A program made the translations under genes and the position numbers. Positions 25,889 through 35,498 of a stretch of 64,000 nucleotides of DNA are shown one piece after another; position 1 is the stretch's first letter; each line of letters begins with the position of its first letter. Below the pieces are notes generated by a model that was given only the letters and a program-made list of their open reading frames with translations, did no database searches and had not been told where the DNA came from. Source of the stretch: JAJRTA01 sp965603125 (GTDB lineage Bacteria > Zixibacteria > MSB-5A5 > GN15 > FEB-12); NCBI GenBank assembly GCA_965603125.1, contig CBFDBU010000014.1:1-64000 (forward strand). Reading direction: 5' to 3'.

Positions 25889-26399
25889 GTTGTTGCTCGA
25901 CCAGCGAAGGCTGGCAACGCGTATCTCTGAACTCGCTGACCGGATCAATACCGACTACGCCGATCAGACACCGGTTCTGTTGGGTGTGCTCAAGGGCTGT
26001 TTCGTGTTTATGGCTGACCTCATTCGTCAGATTCAACTCCCGGTGGAGGTGGAATTCGTCTCGGCTTCATCTTATCGGCATGGAAAAACACAGGAAAGCG
26101 AAGTGGACTTCAACGGGCCGCTGTCGATTCCTCTTAAGGGGCGGCGCGTGCTGATAGTGGAGGCGATAGTCGACACCGGTCGTACTGTGGATACGATCCG
26201 AAAGCACCTGGCCGCACTGGAACCGACCTCGGTGGAGGTGGTCACGCTGATCGACAAACCGGCCAGCCACCGGGTCAAACTGGACATCAAATACAAAGGG
26301 TTTTCCATCGGCAACGAGTTTGTTATCGGCTTCGGGCTGGACAATACTCAGAGGTACCGCAACCTTCCTTTTGTCGGAAAGATGATTGATCTGCGCTGA
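25845..26399 (+). CDS. hpt: Hypoxanthine phosphoribosyltransferase
   Basis: Purine salvage: hypoxanthine or guanine plus PRPP to IMP or GMP. 184 residues from TTG 25845, with GAGG 9 bases upstream; the start lies inside tilS in another frame. Motifs: VLLGVLKGCFVFMADL, SASSYRHG and the PRPP loop VLIVEAIVDTGRT (104-113). Catalytic Asp110 is present, but the usual acidic pair Glu-Asp is Glu106-Ala107. The C-terminal GFGLDNTQRYRNLPFVG is canonical. Confidence 0.94.
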   Translation: MSIASEEKLGRKQFELLLDQRRLATRISELADRINTDYADQTPVLLGVLKGCFVFMADLIRQIQLPVEVEFVSASSYRHGKTQESEVDFNGPLSIPLKGRRVLIVEAIVDTGRTVDTIRKHLAALEPTSVEVVTLIDKPASHRVKLDIKYKGFSIGNEFVIGFGLDNTQRYRNLPFVGKMIDLR

Positions 26400-26485
26400 G
26401 GCGGTTTTCTTTCCGATATTATTAGAATGCAGCAGGCCGGACGGAAGTATAACTATACACGAGAATACTACTGAATGGTGATTTC

Positions 26486-28447
<1,962 letters not shown>

Positions 28448-28450
28448 CCG

Positions 28451-29020
28451 GTGATAGTAGATCGCAAGAAAATCCTCAAAGGTGTCAAGCTGATTCTTGA
28501 GGGAGTCGGGGAAGACCCGGCCCGCGAGGGGTTAGTGCGTACGCCCGAGCGCATCCTTGAGTATTTCGAAGAGGTTCTGGACGGGTACGATAAAGACCCC
28601 ACCGCCGAGCTTCGTAAATACACCACCTCCAACAAAGACGAGATGATCATACTGCGGGACATCTCCTTTTATTCTTTGTGCGAACATCACATGCTGCCCT
28701 TTTTCGGCAAAGTGCACATTGCGTACATTCCCCAGGACGACCGCGTGGCCGGTTTTTCAAACTTAGTCCGCGTGGTGGAGATACTCTCGCACCGGCTGCA
28801 GGTCCAGGAGCGCATGACCACCCAGATCGCCGATTCAATCGTGGAGGCCATCCACTGCAAGGGAGTGCTGATCGTGGTGGAGGCCGAACATCTGTGCCTG
28901 ACCATGCGCGGCATCAAGAAGCCCGGCAGCAAGATAGTAACTTCGGCCATTCGGGGCGGCATGCGCAGGACCGCCACCCGCATCGAGGCCCTGAACCTGC
29001 TTGGCCGGGTGGGGATTTAG
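28451..29020 (+). CDS. folE: GTP cyclohydrolase I
   Basis: First step of folate (tetrahydrofolate) synthesis: GTP to 7,8-dihydroneopterin triphosphate. 189 residues from GTG 28451, three bases after the ftsH stop. Zinc and active-site motifs are SLCEHHMLPFFGKVHIAYIP and AEHLCLTMRGIKKPGSKIV. Near-certain operon with ftsH. The next folate gene, folP, lies 3.8 kb away beyond an inserted accessory block. Confidence 0.97.
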   Translation: MIVDRKKILKGVKLILEGVGEDPAREGLVRTPERILEYFEEVLDGYDKDPTAELRKYTTSNKDEMIILRDISFYSLCEHHMLPFFGKVHIAYIPQDDRVAGFSNLVRVVEILSHRLQVQERMTTQIADSIVEAIHCKGVLIVVEAEHLCLTMRGIKKPGSKIVTSAIRGGMRRTATRIEALNLLGRVGI

Positions 29021-29108
29021 GGTCGGCGTCTCGCCCTGCGACATACAACTGCAACTTACTTCCGTCACGGAGGTGAATATGCGGCCGCCTGCCTGCTCAC
29101 CCGTCACC

Positions 29109-30155
29109 CTACGAAGCGATCTCCCGCAGGAAGTCGCTCAGCTTCCCTGCCCGATACACCTCGAAAGCAGGTCCTGCGCCCGGCTCCCGGTGCCACTTGA
29201 CCAGCCTGATTTCATCATCGGCGATTTCGACGACCGTCATCCCGTCTTCGTAACATCCACAGCCTGTGTTGAAATAGCAGGGCAGGGGCTCGCCTTGTGG
29301 ATCGGCAGGGTCGATTTCCCGGTTTCGCTTTTTCTCGTGCTTGAGTCTCTTCTTCAGCCCGTCCAGCTCCTTCTTGAGGCGACGTTTCTCCTTTTCAGAG
29401 AGTCCCCCCGTATCGATCCGGTCCTGCAACCCTTTGATCTCATCCTTCAGTCGTCGAGCGTACGATTTGGATGCGAATATAGCGCGATGCGAATGGCCGC
29501 ATATCAGCAAGACCTTCGACCCTCTCGCCCAGGCGTACAGGATTTGCTCATAGTCTTCAGTGATGCGGGACTTGGTGGCCGAAGAATGACCATACAGGCG
29601 AAGGGCTTTGGCGATATACTCAACCGACCTGAAGATGCGCACGAAAAACCGGCTGGACCAGGCATCCTTGTCGGACTGGGGATCGCCCTGGTGGCCATGC
29701 ACCAGAAGCATGGAGGCATTTCCTTCACCGACACGCATCTTCAGGGCTTCGGTTGCGCATGCCGCCTTCGCCGGTGCATTCCTGGCCGGGTCGGGCAACG
29801 TCCTCCAGTCGATATCGTGGTTGCCGTAAACCCGGTGGACGCGCTCATCGCCGAACGCCTTGATCCTACTGTATATGCTGTTTTCGTACCTGGCCACGAT
29901 CTCGCCAAGTTCAAATTGCCAGAACTCCTCGGTGTCCCCAAGGAATATCAGCGAATAACCTTCGCGGTTGTAGTGCTCCAGGGCGGCCACAAGGGCCTTT
30001 TCATTGTGGCGGAAGTCATCCGCTTTCCCTCCGTTTCCAAAGTGAGTGTCGCTGAGCAGCGCCCATTTGCTGCGGTGCGCGTCAAGGACCGGAACATCGT
30101 CGGACTGCCACAATTGTGTCAGCTTTTCATGCGTCAGTTTTCTGTTTTGGGCCAC
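29109..30155 (-). CDS. Metallophosphoesterase, UDP-2,3-diacylglucosamine hydrolase-like
   Basis: 348 residues, calcineurin-like fold. Metal ligands: LLSDTHFGNGG (Asp, His), LIFLGDTEEFW (Asp), VYGNHDIDW (Asn, His), VHGHQGD and ICGHSHRAIF (GHxH). A Lys/Glu-rich coiled insert (about 235-300) is unusual. The LpxH-like DTH/GNHD/GHxH pattern suggests lipid A-type or nucleotide phosphoester hydrolysis, but no substrate can be assigned. It lies between folE and folP on the opposite strand. Confidence 0.88.
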   Translation of the reverse strand: MAQNRKLTHEKLTQLWQSDDVPVLDAHRSKWALLSDTHFGNGGKADDFRHNEKALVAALEHYNREGYSLIFLGDTEEFWQFELGEIVARYENSIYSRIKAFGDERVHRVYGNHDIDWRTLPDPARNAPAKAACATEALKMRVGEGNASMLLVHGHQGDPQSDKDAWSSRFFVRIFRSVEYIAKALRLYGHSSATKSRITEDYEQILYAWARGSKVLLICGHSHRAIFASKSYARRLKDEIKGLQDRIDTGGLSEKEKRRLKKELDGLKKRLKHEKKRNREIDPADPQGEPLPCYFNTGCGCYEDGMTVVEIADDEIRLVKWHREPGAGPAFEVYRAGKLSDFLREIAS

Positions 30156-30341
30156 GATTGAACCCTCCTGTTTGGCGGCATCCCGTATTGCCCCGGCCCG
30201 GATGCCGGATTCCGCGTTGCTGAACGAATCGCCCGGAGACTCCCTTTAGTGCCAACGCCTCGTTTTGTGCTCAGAGAAGATGGTTTTTTCGCGTTGCCAT
30301 CGTGTGGCGTGGCCGCCCTTTCTGGGAGTTGGGTCCGTAAA

Positions 30342-30523
30342 CTACCCTATCAAGCCCCGAAGCTCTCTATACTGATGTTCCAAGCAGGCTATGTCCGTGT
30401 TTACCAGTAGCTTAGCTACCCATTCTTGGCTAATCCGGTTATTCGGACAGTCGACAGGATTGAGTTTCCCTCAATCAAGGCCGCCACGACCTGCGCTCTT
30501 TTCTGTCTACTGAGCTTGTTCAT
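30342..30523 (-). pseudogene. IS1-family-like transposase, N-terminal remnant
   Basis: From ATG 30523 the minus strand reads MNKLSRQKRAQVVAALIEGN, then SILSTVRITGLAKN, a shift, and VAKLLVNTDIACLEHQYRE LRGL. This matches the conserved helix-turn-helix start of IS1-type transposases (MNKLP..KRAQI...LVEGNS, then VAKLLVDVG.AC..YQD). A -1 type frameshift after AKN and an early TAG (30344) plus loss of the catalytic domain make it dead. No terminal repeats or target duplication were found. Confidence 0.7.
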
Positions 30524-30569
30524 ACTGACCTAATATGCTTGAGCAAATTCGTTTTGTGAAGTAGTTATT

Positions 30570-30620
30570 TACAATTTTTGTAAAATTGTATATTGACTTG
30601 TACGTTTTGTCGTATATATT
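30570..30620 (+). promoter_or_regulatory. Promoter and palindromic operator of the toxin-antitoxin operon
   Basis: A 21-bp perfect palindrome TACAATTTT-TGT-AAAATTGTA (30570-30590) abuts -35 TTGACT (30593-30598), with a 16-base spacer to -10 TATATT (30615-30620). Predicted start ~30627 is 2 bases from the toxin ATG, so the transcript would be leaderless. The palindrome suits HigA binding. Confidence 0.65.
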
Positions 30621-30628
30621 GTTGTAGG

Positions 30629-30919
30629 ATGGAATTAGAAATCTTTGACCCAAAGATAAAATCAATGGCTTTTGATCCGTCATATAAAGGGAAGTGGTCA
30701 GCAGCCATTGTAAGAGCTGTTAGGAAAACTGTCAATATTATGATGCAGGCTACAAGTCGATTGGATTTATATAATATGCGTTCGCTCCAATTGAAGAAAC
30801 GTAAAGGAGAGGAATACCATCAAATTCGGATTAATGACCAATACAGATTCTTAGTGGAATTCAAAAGCAAGAATAGTGGAGAACTTATATCGATTATCAA
30901 GATAGGAGATTTGCACTAA
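30629..30919 (+). CDS. higB: HigB-like (RelE superfamily) toxin
   Basis: 96 residues from ATG 30629 (the frame is open 36 bases upstream, but those codons lie in the promoter). Fold signs: LYNMRSLQLKKRKGEEYHQIRINDQYRFLVEF, the characteristic HigB/plasmid-killer arrangement with KLKG..GQYSIRINDQWRICF, and a C-terminal GDLH in place of DYH. Family toxins cut mRNA on the ribosome. The TAATG junction (stop 30917-30919, start 30919) couples it with the antitoxin. Toxin-first order is typical of HigBA. Strikingly AT-rich. Confidence 0.85.
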   Translation: MELEIFDPKIKSMAFDPSYKGKWSAAIVRAVRKTVNIMMQATSRLDLYNMRSLQLKKRKGEEYHQIRINDQYRFLVEFKSKNSGELISIIKIGDLH

Positions 30920-32052
30920 TGAGGAAAAAGGTAATACCAGAGGCGTTCCATCCTGGTGAATATCTCCGAGATGAAATTGAGGCACGAGGATGGAGTCCCA
31001 GTGATCTTGCCGAGATTTTGGGAATAGAGAACAATGTCGTAAGCGATCTTTTTGTAGGAAGAAGATCAATTTCACCAGAATTGGCAAAATCATTAGGGGA
31101 GGCACTTGGAACATCTGCCCAATTATGGCTTAATCTACTATCTGCCTATAAACTTGCTGCAGCAGAATCTCCAGACGATACAGTGGCACGTAAAGCAAAG
31201 CTATATTCACTTGCCCCTATTAGAGAAATGCAAAAGAGGCATTGGATTGAAGAATCAAGTAACATTAAGGTTCTTGAAACACAAGTTTGTCAGTTCTTTA
31301 AGATCAAGAGTCCCGACGAAAGAATCCGTCTGGCCCATGCCGCACGCAAATCAGATGATCATGGCAAGGTGACGAATCCCCAATTGGCGTGGCTTGCCCA
31401 AGCAAAAAATTTGGCAAAGAGAATCGTTAAGATTCCTAAGTATGACCTATCAAAGTTCCAGCATTTACTGAATGAGCTTTCTGCCCTGAAAATGGAACCT
31501 GAATCTGTTGCATTGATCCCTGATCTTCTGTCACAATATGGTATTCGTTTTCTTGTAATGGAGCATCTTCCCAAAACGAAGATTGATGGTGCTTGTTTCT
31601 GGTTGGACAATGTGTCTCCCGTAATTGTCGTTTCATTACGCTATGATCGAATTGATTATTTCTGGTTTACTATAGTTCATGAACTAATGCACATCAAGAA
31701 ACGCGACGGCACAAAAATACTATTAGTCGAAACAGCGCTGGTCGGTGAAGATGCGCAACCAGATAACGAAAAACCAGTGGTGGAAAAAACTGCCGATGAG
31801 CTTGCACGACGATTTCTGATAGATCAAGATCAACTGCAAGACTTTATTCTCAGGCATGATCCCTTCTTTTCAAAGAAAGCGATTATGTCTTTTGCAAGAC
31901 TTAATGGGGTTCACCCTGGTATAGTTGTTGGTCAATTACATTACATGGGCAAAGTACCGTATGGACACTTTCGTCCTCTGTTAGTGAAGGTTAGAGATAT
32001 AATTACCTCAACTGCTCTTAGTGATGGATGGGGGAATATAGTAACCGCTTAA
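30919..32052 (+). CDS. HigA-type antitoxin fused to an ImmA/IrrE metallopeptidase domain
   Basis: 377 residues. An XRE/HigA helix-turn-helix (about 10-75: HPGEYLRDEIEARGWSPSDLAEILG) is followed by a linker, then an ImmA/IrrE-like peptidase (about 205-345). The latter has HELMH at 254-258 (TIVHELMHIKK) and a distal TADELARRFLI segment that contributes the third ligand. The protein probably represses its own operon through the HTH and may be cleaved or activated through the peptidase. AT-rich, as is the whole island. This fused format is known but little studied. Confidence 0.85.
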   Translation: MRKKVIPEAFHPGEYLRDEIEARGWSPSDLAEILGIENNVVSDLFVGRRSISPELAKSLGEALGTSAQLWLNLLSAYKLAAAESPDDTVARKAKLYSLAPIREMQKRHWIEESSNIKVLETQVCQFFKIKSPDERIRLAHAARKSDDHGKVTNPQLAWLAQAKNLAKRIVKIPKYDLSKFQHLLNELSALKMEPESVALIPDLLSQYGIRFLVMEHLPKTKIDGACFWLDNVSPVIVVSLRYDRIDYFWFTIVHELMHIKKRDGTKILLVETALVGEDAQPDNEKPVVEKTADELARRFLIDQDQLQDFILRHDPFFSKKAIMSFARLNGVHPGIVVGQLHYMGKVPYGHFRPLLVKVRDIITSTALSDGWGNIVTA

Positions 32053-32069
32053 ACGTAAAGGATATTATC

Positions 32070-32639
32070 GTGAAACAAGTAACACAAAGAGACCGTTTCA
32101 TACAACGCTTTGCTCGTGAATACATGAAAACAAGTGGGGTAGAGTCAATTGATCTTAATGTTTTTGTGCAATGGCTTCTTGAAAACGGCCATTTGGAAGC
32201 AGACCCTAAGAGAATCAGACGACTTCTTCGAGAAGATGTATCCCACGCTTTGAGTGAAGAAAGATTCACTGATCCCGATTTGCGACGAGTGCGCAAATAT
32301 CATTTCTTGACGAGGAAAAGAGGGAAACAACAGTTATCACTTTGTTTTCCTATGGAGAATATATCCCGAAAAGACATGATAGTTTCACTACAAATTCGTA
32401 GGAGTGGTCTGGTATCAAGAGCCATTCAGATGCAAACCGATCTTGACCATTTCAATAAGTTTGTTAACAAGGGAGAGGCAATTCAGTTGTCGTTCGACTT
32501 AACTAATGATATCAAAGAAGCTGAGGTAGATGAGGCTATTTCTCAGAGTTCTTCTTCCTCCGAGCATTCGCGGCCTTCTTCGCAATGGCCCGGCGCTCTT
32601 CCCGAGTCGGCTTCGTCACTCGCGCCTTCCCGCCCTTGA
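32070..32639 (+). CDS. Third gene of the HigB/HigA-ImmA island, hypothetical
   Basis: 189 residues from GTG 32070, with AAAGGA 7 bases before it; an upstream ATG at 32028 overlaps the antitoxin gene but lacks spacing. The core (about 1-160) is helix-rich: RFIQRFAREYMKTSG, FVQWLLENG, RIRRLLREDVSHAL, then a strand-rich part. After about residue 155 the base composition turns GC-rich and the protein becomes Ser/Pro-rich (SSSSSEHSRPSSQWPG). That tail is host DNA read antisense to another gene relic, so the native 3' end was probably lost. Confidence 0.7.
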   Translation: MKQVTQRDRFIQRFAREYMKTSGVESIDLNVFVQWLLENGHLEADPKRIRRLLREDVSHALSEERFTDPDLRRVRKYHFLTRKRGKQQLSLCFPMENISRKDMIVSLQIRRSGLVSRAIQMQTDLDHFNKFVNKGEAIQLSFDLTNDIKEAEVDEAISQSSSSSEHSRPSSQWPGALPESASSLAPSRP

Positions 32640-32694
32640 GACCGCCTAAGCGGCCGAGTGCGAATGCCGCCGGATTCTTGCTGTTAGTCTCAAT
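32536..32694 (-). pseudogene. 5'-truncated remnant of an LGRLGGLKGGKAR-type small basic protein
   Basis: The minus strand reads ETNSKNPAAFALGRLGGLKG, then GKARVTKPTREERRAIAKKA ANARRKKNSEK and a stop at 32538. This is the C-terminal half of a widespread small basic protein family (NPAAVALGRLGGLKGGKARA...). The frame is blocked by a TAG at 32727 and has no ATG, GTG or TTG start before the conserved core, so the N-terminal half appears lost. It marks the right edge of the AT-rich island and overlaps the tail of the preceding gene. Confidence 0.6.
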
Positions 32695-32771
32695 ACAGCA
32701 ATGGCGGAGGATCCTGTTAAGGTTCTAACACCGCCCGGCAATTTCAAACTGACTCGTTGCCTTTTTCTCAC

Positions 32772-32801
32772 TTGATTTGTGACGTTATAATTGCGTACTA
32801 T
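32772..32801 (+). promoter_or_regulatory. Promoter upstream of folP
   Basis: -35 TTGATT (32772-32777), 18-base spacer, -10 TACTAT (32796-32801). A perfect TATAAT also occurs at 32786-32791 without a good -35. It gives folP its own transcription start past the accessory block. Confidence 0.5.
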
Positions 32802-32818
32802 ACGTCTGAGGCATCTCG

Positions 32819-33700
32819 ATGCAAAAGCAGACCTTTCACAGGCCGGAAGAAATCAAGCGCGTGATTCCAATTGCGCCCGGAAGGCAACTGGCGTTGTCAC
32901 GACCGTTGGTGATAGGAGTTCTCAACGTCACCCCGGACTCGTTCTCGGACGGCGGACAGCACACGACCGTCGACGCAGCGGTGGAACATGCTTTGCGCAT
33001 GGAGCAGGACGGCGCCGATATCGTTGACATCGGCGGTGAGTCCACCCGGCCCGGTGCCGAACCGGTGGGTGAAGACAAAGAGCGGCAGCGCGTCATCCCG
33101 GTGATTCAGCGGCTACGGGACCTGACAGATATACCTGTCTCGATCGACACCTACAAGGCTGGTGTGGCCCAGGCGGCTTTTGAGGCCGGGGCGGATATTG
33201 TCAACGATGTGTCCGCTCTCCGGTTCGACCCGGACATGGCCGGCGTGGTGGCTCACTGGAAAGCCCCCGTGGTACTGATGCACATGGCAGGTACGCCTCA
33301 CGACATGCAGAACGACCCTCAGTACCGCGACTGCGTGGAGGAGATATTGGAGTTCTTTGACGAACGCATCGCGTTTTGCGACCGTCAGGGGATTGACAAA
33401 TCCAGGATCATCATCGATCCCGGTATCGGATTCGGTAAGCGGCTTTCCGACAATCTTGAAATCCTGGCACGCTTCCAGCAGTTCACCCGATTCTCAGTCC
33501 CGGTCATAATCGGCGCCTCCCGCAAGTCGTTTATCGGCATGTTGCACGACAGCGAAAAACCCGCCCACGAGCGGTTGGGCGGCTCGCTGGCGGCGGCGGT
33601 GGCGGGAGTGATGAAAGGGGCGGCGATTGTCAGGGCACACGACGTGCCGGAGACGGTTGAGGCCATGAAAGTGCTTCAGGCGATAACGGAGACGGCATGA
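32819..33700 (+). CDS. folP: Dihydropteroate synthase
   Basis: Couples 6-hydroxymethyl-dihydropterin diphosphate to p-aminobenzoate in folate synthesis; sulfonamide target. 293 residues. Landmarks: IGVLNVTPDSFSDGGQ (pyrophosphate loop 1), DIGGESTRPGAEPV, DIVNDVSALRFD, VVLMHMAGTPHDMQ, IIDPGIGFGKRL and VIIGASRKSFIG. Overlaps cdaA by 4 bp, implying a folP-cdaA operon. Confidence 0.97.
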   Translation: MQKQTFHRPEEIKRVIPIAPGRQLALSRPLVIGVLNVTPDSFSDGGQHTTVDAAVEHALRMEQDGADIVDIGGESTRPGAEPVGEDKERQRVIPVIQRLRDLTDIPVSIDTYKAGVAQAAFEAGADIVNDVSALRFDPDMAGVVAHWKAPVVLMHMAGTPHDMQNDPQYRDCVEEILEFFDERIAFCDRQGIDKSRIIIDPGIGFGKRLSDNLEILARFQQFTRFSVPVIIGASRKSFIGMLHDSEKPAHERLGGSLAAAVAGVMKGAAIVRAHDVPETVEAMKVLQAITETA

Positions 33701-34458
33701 CCATATTCCAGTACGACTTCATGAAGTTCGGCCTCAAGGACCTGGTCGATGTTCTCATCGTCGGCTTCATCCTCTACCAGGTGATGAAACTGGTCAAGGG
33801 TACGCGCTCGGCCCAGATTGTGGTGGGCATGTCGCTTATTGCCGGGGTGGCGTTCGTATCCTACTGGTTTCAGCTTGAGGGTCTGACCTGGCTGTTCTCC
33901 ACTCTGGCGCCGTTTGCCCTGATCGTGCTGGTGATTGTCTTCCAGCCGGAACTGCGCGGGGTGCTGGCCCAGATGGGGCAGAATCGTTTCTTCCGGCGCT
34001 TTGTCAGGATCCAGCACCGCAAAACGCTTGACGAGATCAGCCGGGCTGCCGTGCGCCTTTCTGAACTCAACTACGGGGCCCTGATCGTAATCGAGCGCAA
34101 CACCGGGCTACGCAACTTTGCCGAATCGGGCAAGGAGATGAACGCCGAACTTTCCTCAGAATTGCTGGTAACGCTCTTCACTCCGTATACACCTCTCCAC
34201 GACGGGGCCGTGATAGTTACCGGTGATTTCATTGTCGCCGCGGCAGCCTCGCTCCCGCTGACCACCAACCTGCGTTACCGCAAGCTGTTCGGAATGCGCC
34301 ACAAGGCGGCGATCGGCGTCTCCGATGTTTCCGACGCCGTAGTCGTAGTCGTGTCCGAGGAGACCAGCAGGATATCCATTGCCTATCAGGGGGTGCTGGA
34401 CACGGATATCAAGAAGTCGGCGTTCAAGGAGAAATTAGCCGCCTACCTTCAGAAGTAG
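33697..34458 (+). CDS. cdaA: Diadenylate cyclase CdaA-type membrane enzyme
   Basis: Makes c-di-AMP from two ATP. 253 residues with three N-terminal TM helices (about 17-36, 40-58 and 68-85) and a DAC domain. Motifs are DGA at 169-171 (YTPLHDGAVIV) and RHK at 201-203 where the family has RHR (GMRHKAAIGVSD). The Arg-to-Lys change is conservative and the enzyme may still be active. Order folP-cdaA is seen in several bacteria; the c-di-AMP target proteins are not in this window. Confidence 0.92.
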   Translation: MTIFQYDFMKFGLKDLVDVLIVGFILYQVMKLVKGTRSAQIVVGMSLIAGVAFVSYWFQLEGLTWLFSTLAPFALIVLVIVFQPELRGVLAQMGQNRFFRRFVRIQHRKTLDEISRAAVRLSELNYGALIVIERNTGLRNFAESGKEMNAELSSELLVTLFTPYTPLHDGAVIVTGDFIVAAAASLPLTTNLRYRKLFGMRHKAAIGVSDVSDAVVVVVSEETSRISIAYQGVLDTDIKKSAFKEKLAAYLQK

Positions 34459-34556
34459 CAACTAATGGTGGACGACAGAAGCGACCTAATATTCTGCATT
34501 CGATAATTCACCCGAGATTTCAGTCCTCTCCAATTTACAGGCCAATGCCGGCAGGT

Positions 34557-34730
34557 AATGCCAACTCTTATCACCGTCCGCCATGTTTGTAATATATGAT
34601 ATTGGTGCTGCCAGGCGTCTCTGCCTGGCAGTAGCGCGAATCCATTGAGGCGTCGGGCAGAGACACCCGACGCCACCACTTTGAATGCCAACTTTTTTCA
34701 CCGTCCGCTCCATTTCTAATGTATATTGTA
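34557..34730 (+). repeat. Core copy of the dispersed hairpin repeat, bracketed by a direct repeat
   Basis: The repeat core at 34601-34682 has two hairpins (CTGCCAGGC/GCCTGGCAG and GGCGTCGGG/CCCGACGCC). It is flanked by two imperfect direct repeats of about 45 bases: AATGCCAACT..TCACCGTCCG at 34557-34602 and again at 34684-34730. It lacks the TTGAAAAA ends of the full copies. It lies in the cdaA-DUF4159 gap. Confidence 0.75.
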
Positions 34731-34733
34731 TAT

Positions 34734-35474
34734 ATGCGGGAAATTCTGCGGAAAGCCCCGGTAGCGGCGCTGCTTCTGGCGCTGATTATGGCCGCGTCGG
34801 GCAGTGCTCAGGAGGAACCGACGCGGCGGCTGGTTGATGTTCTGTCTCAAGTATCGTCTTTATCTGACAACGACGCCCCGTCCGCGGTTACGGTGGCCAG
34901 GCTGCATTATTCCGGGGGCGGCGACTGGTACTGGGGGAGTTCGGCCATACCCAATTTCCTGAATTACGTCGCCCGGAACGCTGACTTCCCGGTGGACACT
35001 ATCGAGCATCAGGTTACAATCATGGACGCCGATCTGTTCAAGTACCCGTTCCTTTTTGCCACCGGGCACGGCGTGGTCAGTTTCTCCGCCGAGGAAAAGG
35101 AACGCCTTCGTCTCTATCTATCCGGGGGCGGCTTCCTCTTTGTCAATGATTCCTACGGGATGGATCGCACTTTCCGCAAGGAAATGACCGAGCTGTTCCC
35201 CGAACGGGAAGTCGTGGAACTTCCGTTCGATCACGACCTTTACCACTGCTTCTACGATTTCCCCAACGGCCCGCCGAAAATCCACGAGCACGACAAAAAG
35301 CCGCCCCGGGGCTACGCCATAATCCTTAACGGGCGGGTGGTGCTGTATTTTCTCGTGGAGTCCGATATCGGCGACGGCTGGGAGGACGCCCAGGTGCACA
35401 GTGACCCGCCCGAGAAACGGGAACAAGCGTTGCGGATGGGCGTAAACATATTAGCTTATGCTCTGTTGTACTGA
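34734..35474 (+). CDS. DUF4159 domain periplasmic protein
   Basis: 246 residues from ATG 34734; an in-frame ATG lies 15 bases earlier and neither has a clear ribosome site. A signal peptide (1-25, ending SGSAQ) is followed by a DUF4159 domain: VARLHYSGGGDWYWGSSAIPN, then FLFATGHGVVSFSAEEKERL, YLSGGGFLFVNDSYGMDRTF and the C-terminal GYAIILNGRVVLYFLVESDIGDGWEDA. DUF4159 folds like a glutamine-amidotransferase-like domain without a catalytic Cys and is usually near MoxR/DUF58/von Willebrand genes, which are absent here. First gene of an operon with the giant DUF4175-like protein. Confidence 0.85.
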   Translation: MREILRKAPVAALLLALIMAASGSAQEEPTRRLVDVLSQVSSLSDNDAPSAVTVARLHYSGGGDWYWGSSAIPNFLNYVARNADFPVDTIEHQVTIMDADLFKYPFLFATGHGVVSFSAEEKERLRLYLSGGGFLFVNDSYGMDRTFRKEMTELFPEREVVELPFDHDLYHCFYDFPNGPPKIHEHDKKPPRGYAIILNGRVVLYFLVESDIGDGWEDAQVHSDPPEKREQALRMGVNILAYALLY

Positions 35475-35498
35475 TACTGACCGCATGTTACTGTCGAT

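Noticed and set aside
29001..30161. 386-codon plus-strand frame with GGAGGTGAAT before an internal ATG at 29079
   Set aside because: It is antisense to a metallophosphoesterase with all metal ligands intact; the amino-acid pattern is a mirror of GC-rich codons and matches no family.
34449..34691. Frames reading ASGVSARRLNGFALLPGRDA-like peptide (also at 44630-44866)
   Set aside because: They are translations of the hairpin repeat, not genes; similar peptides arise at each copy.
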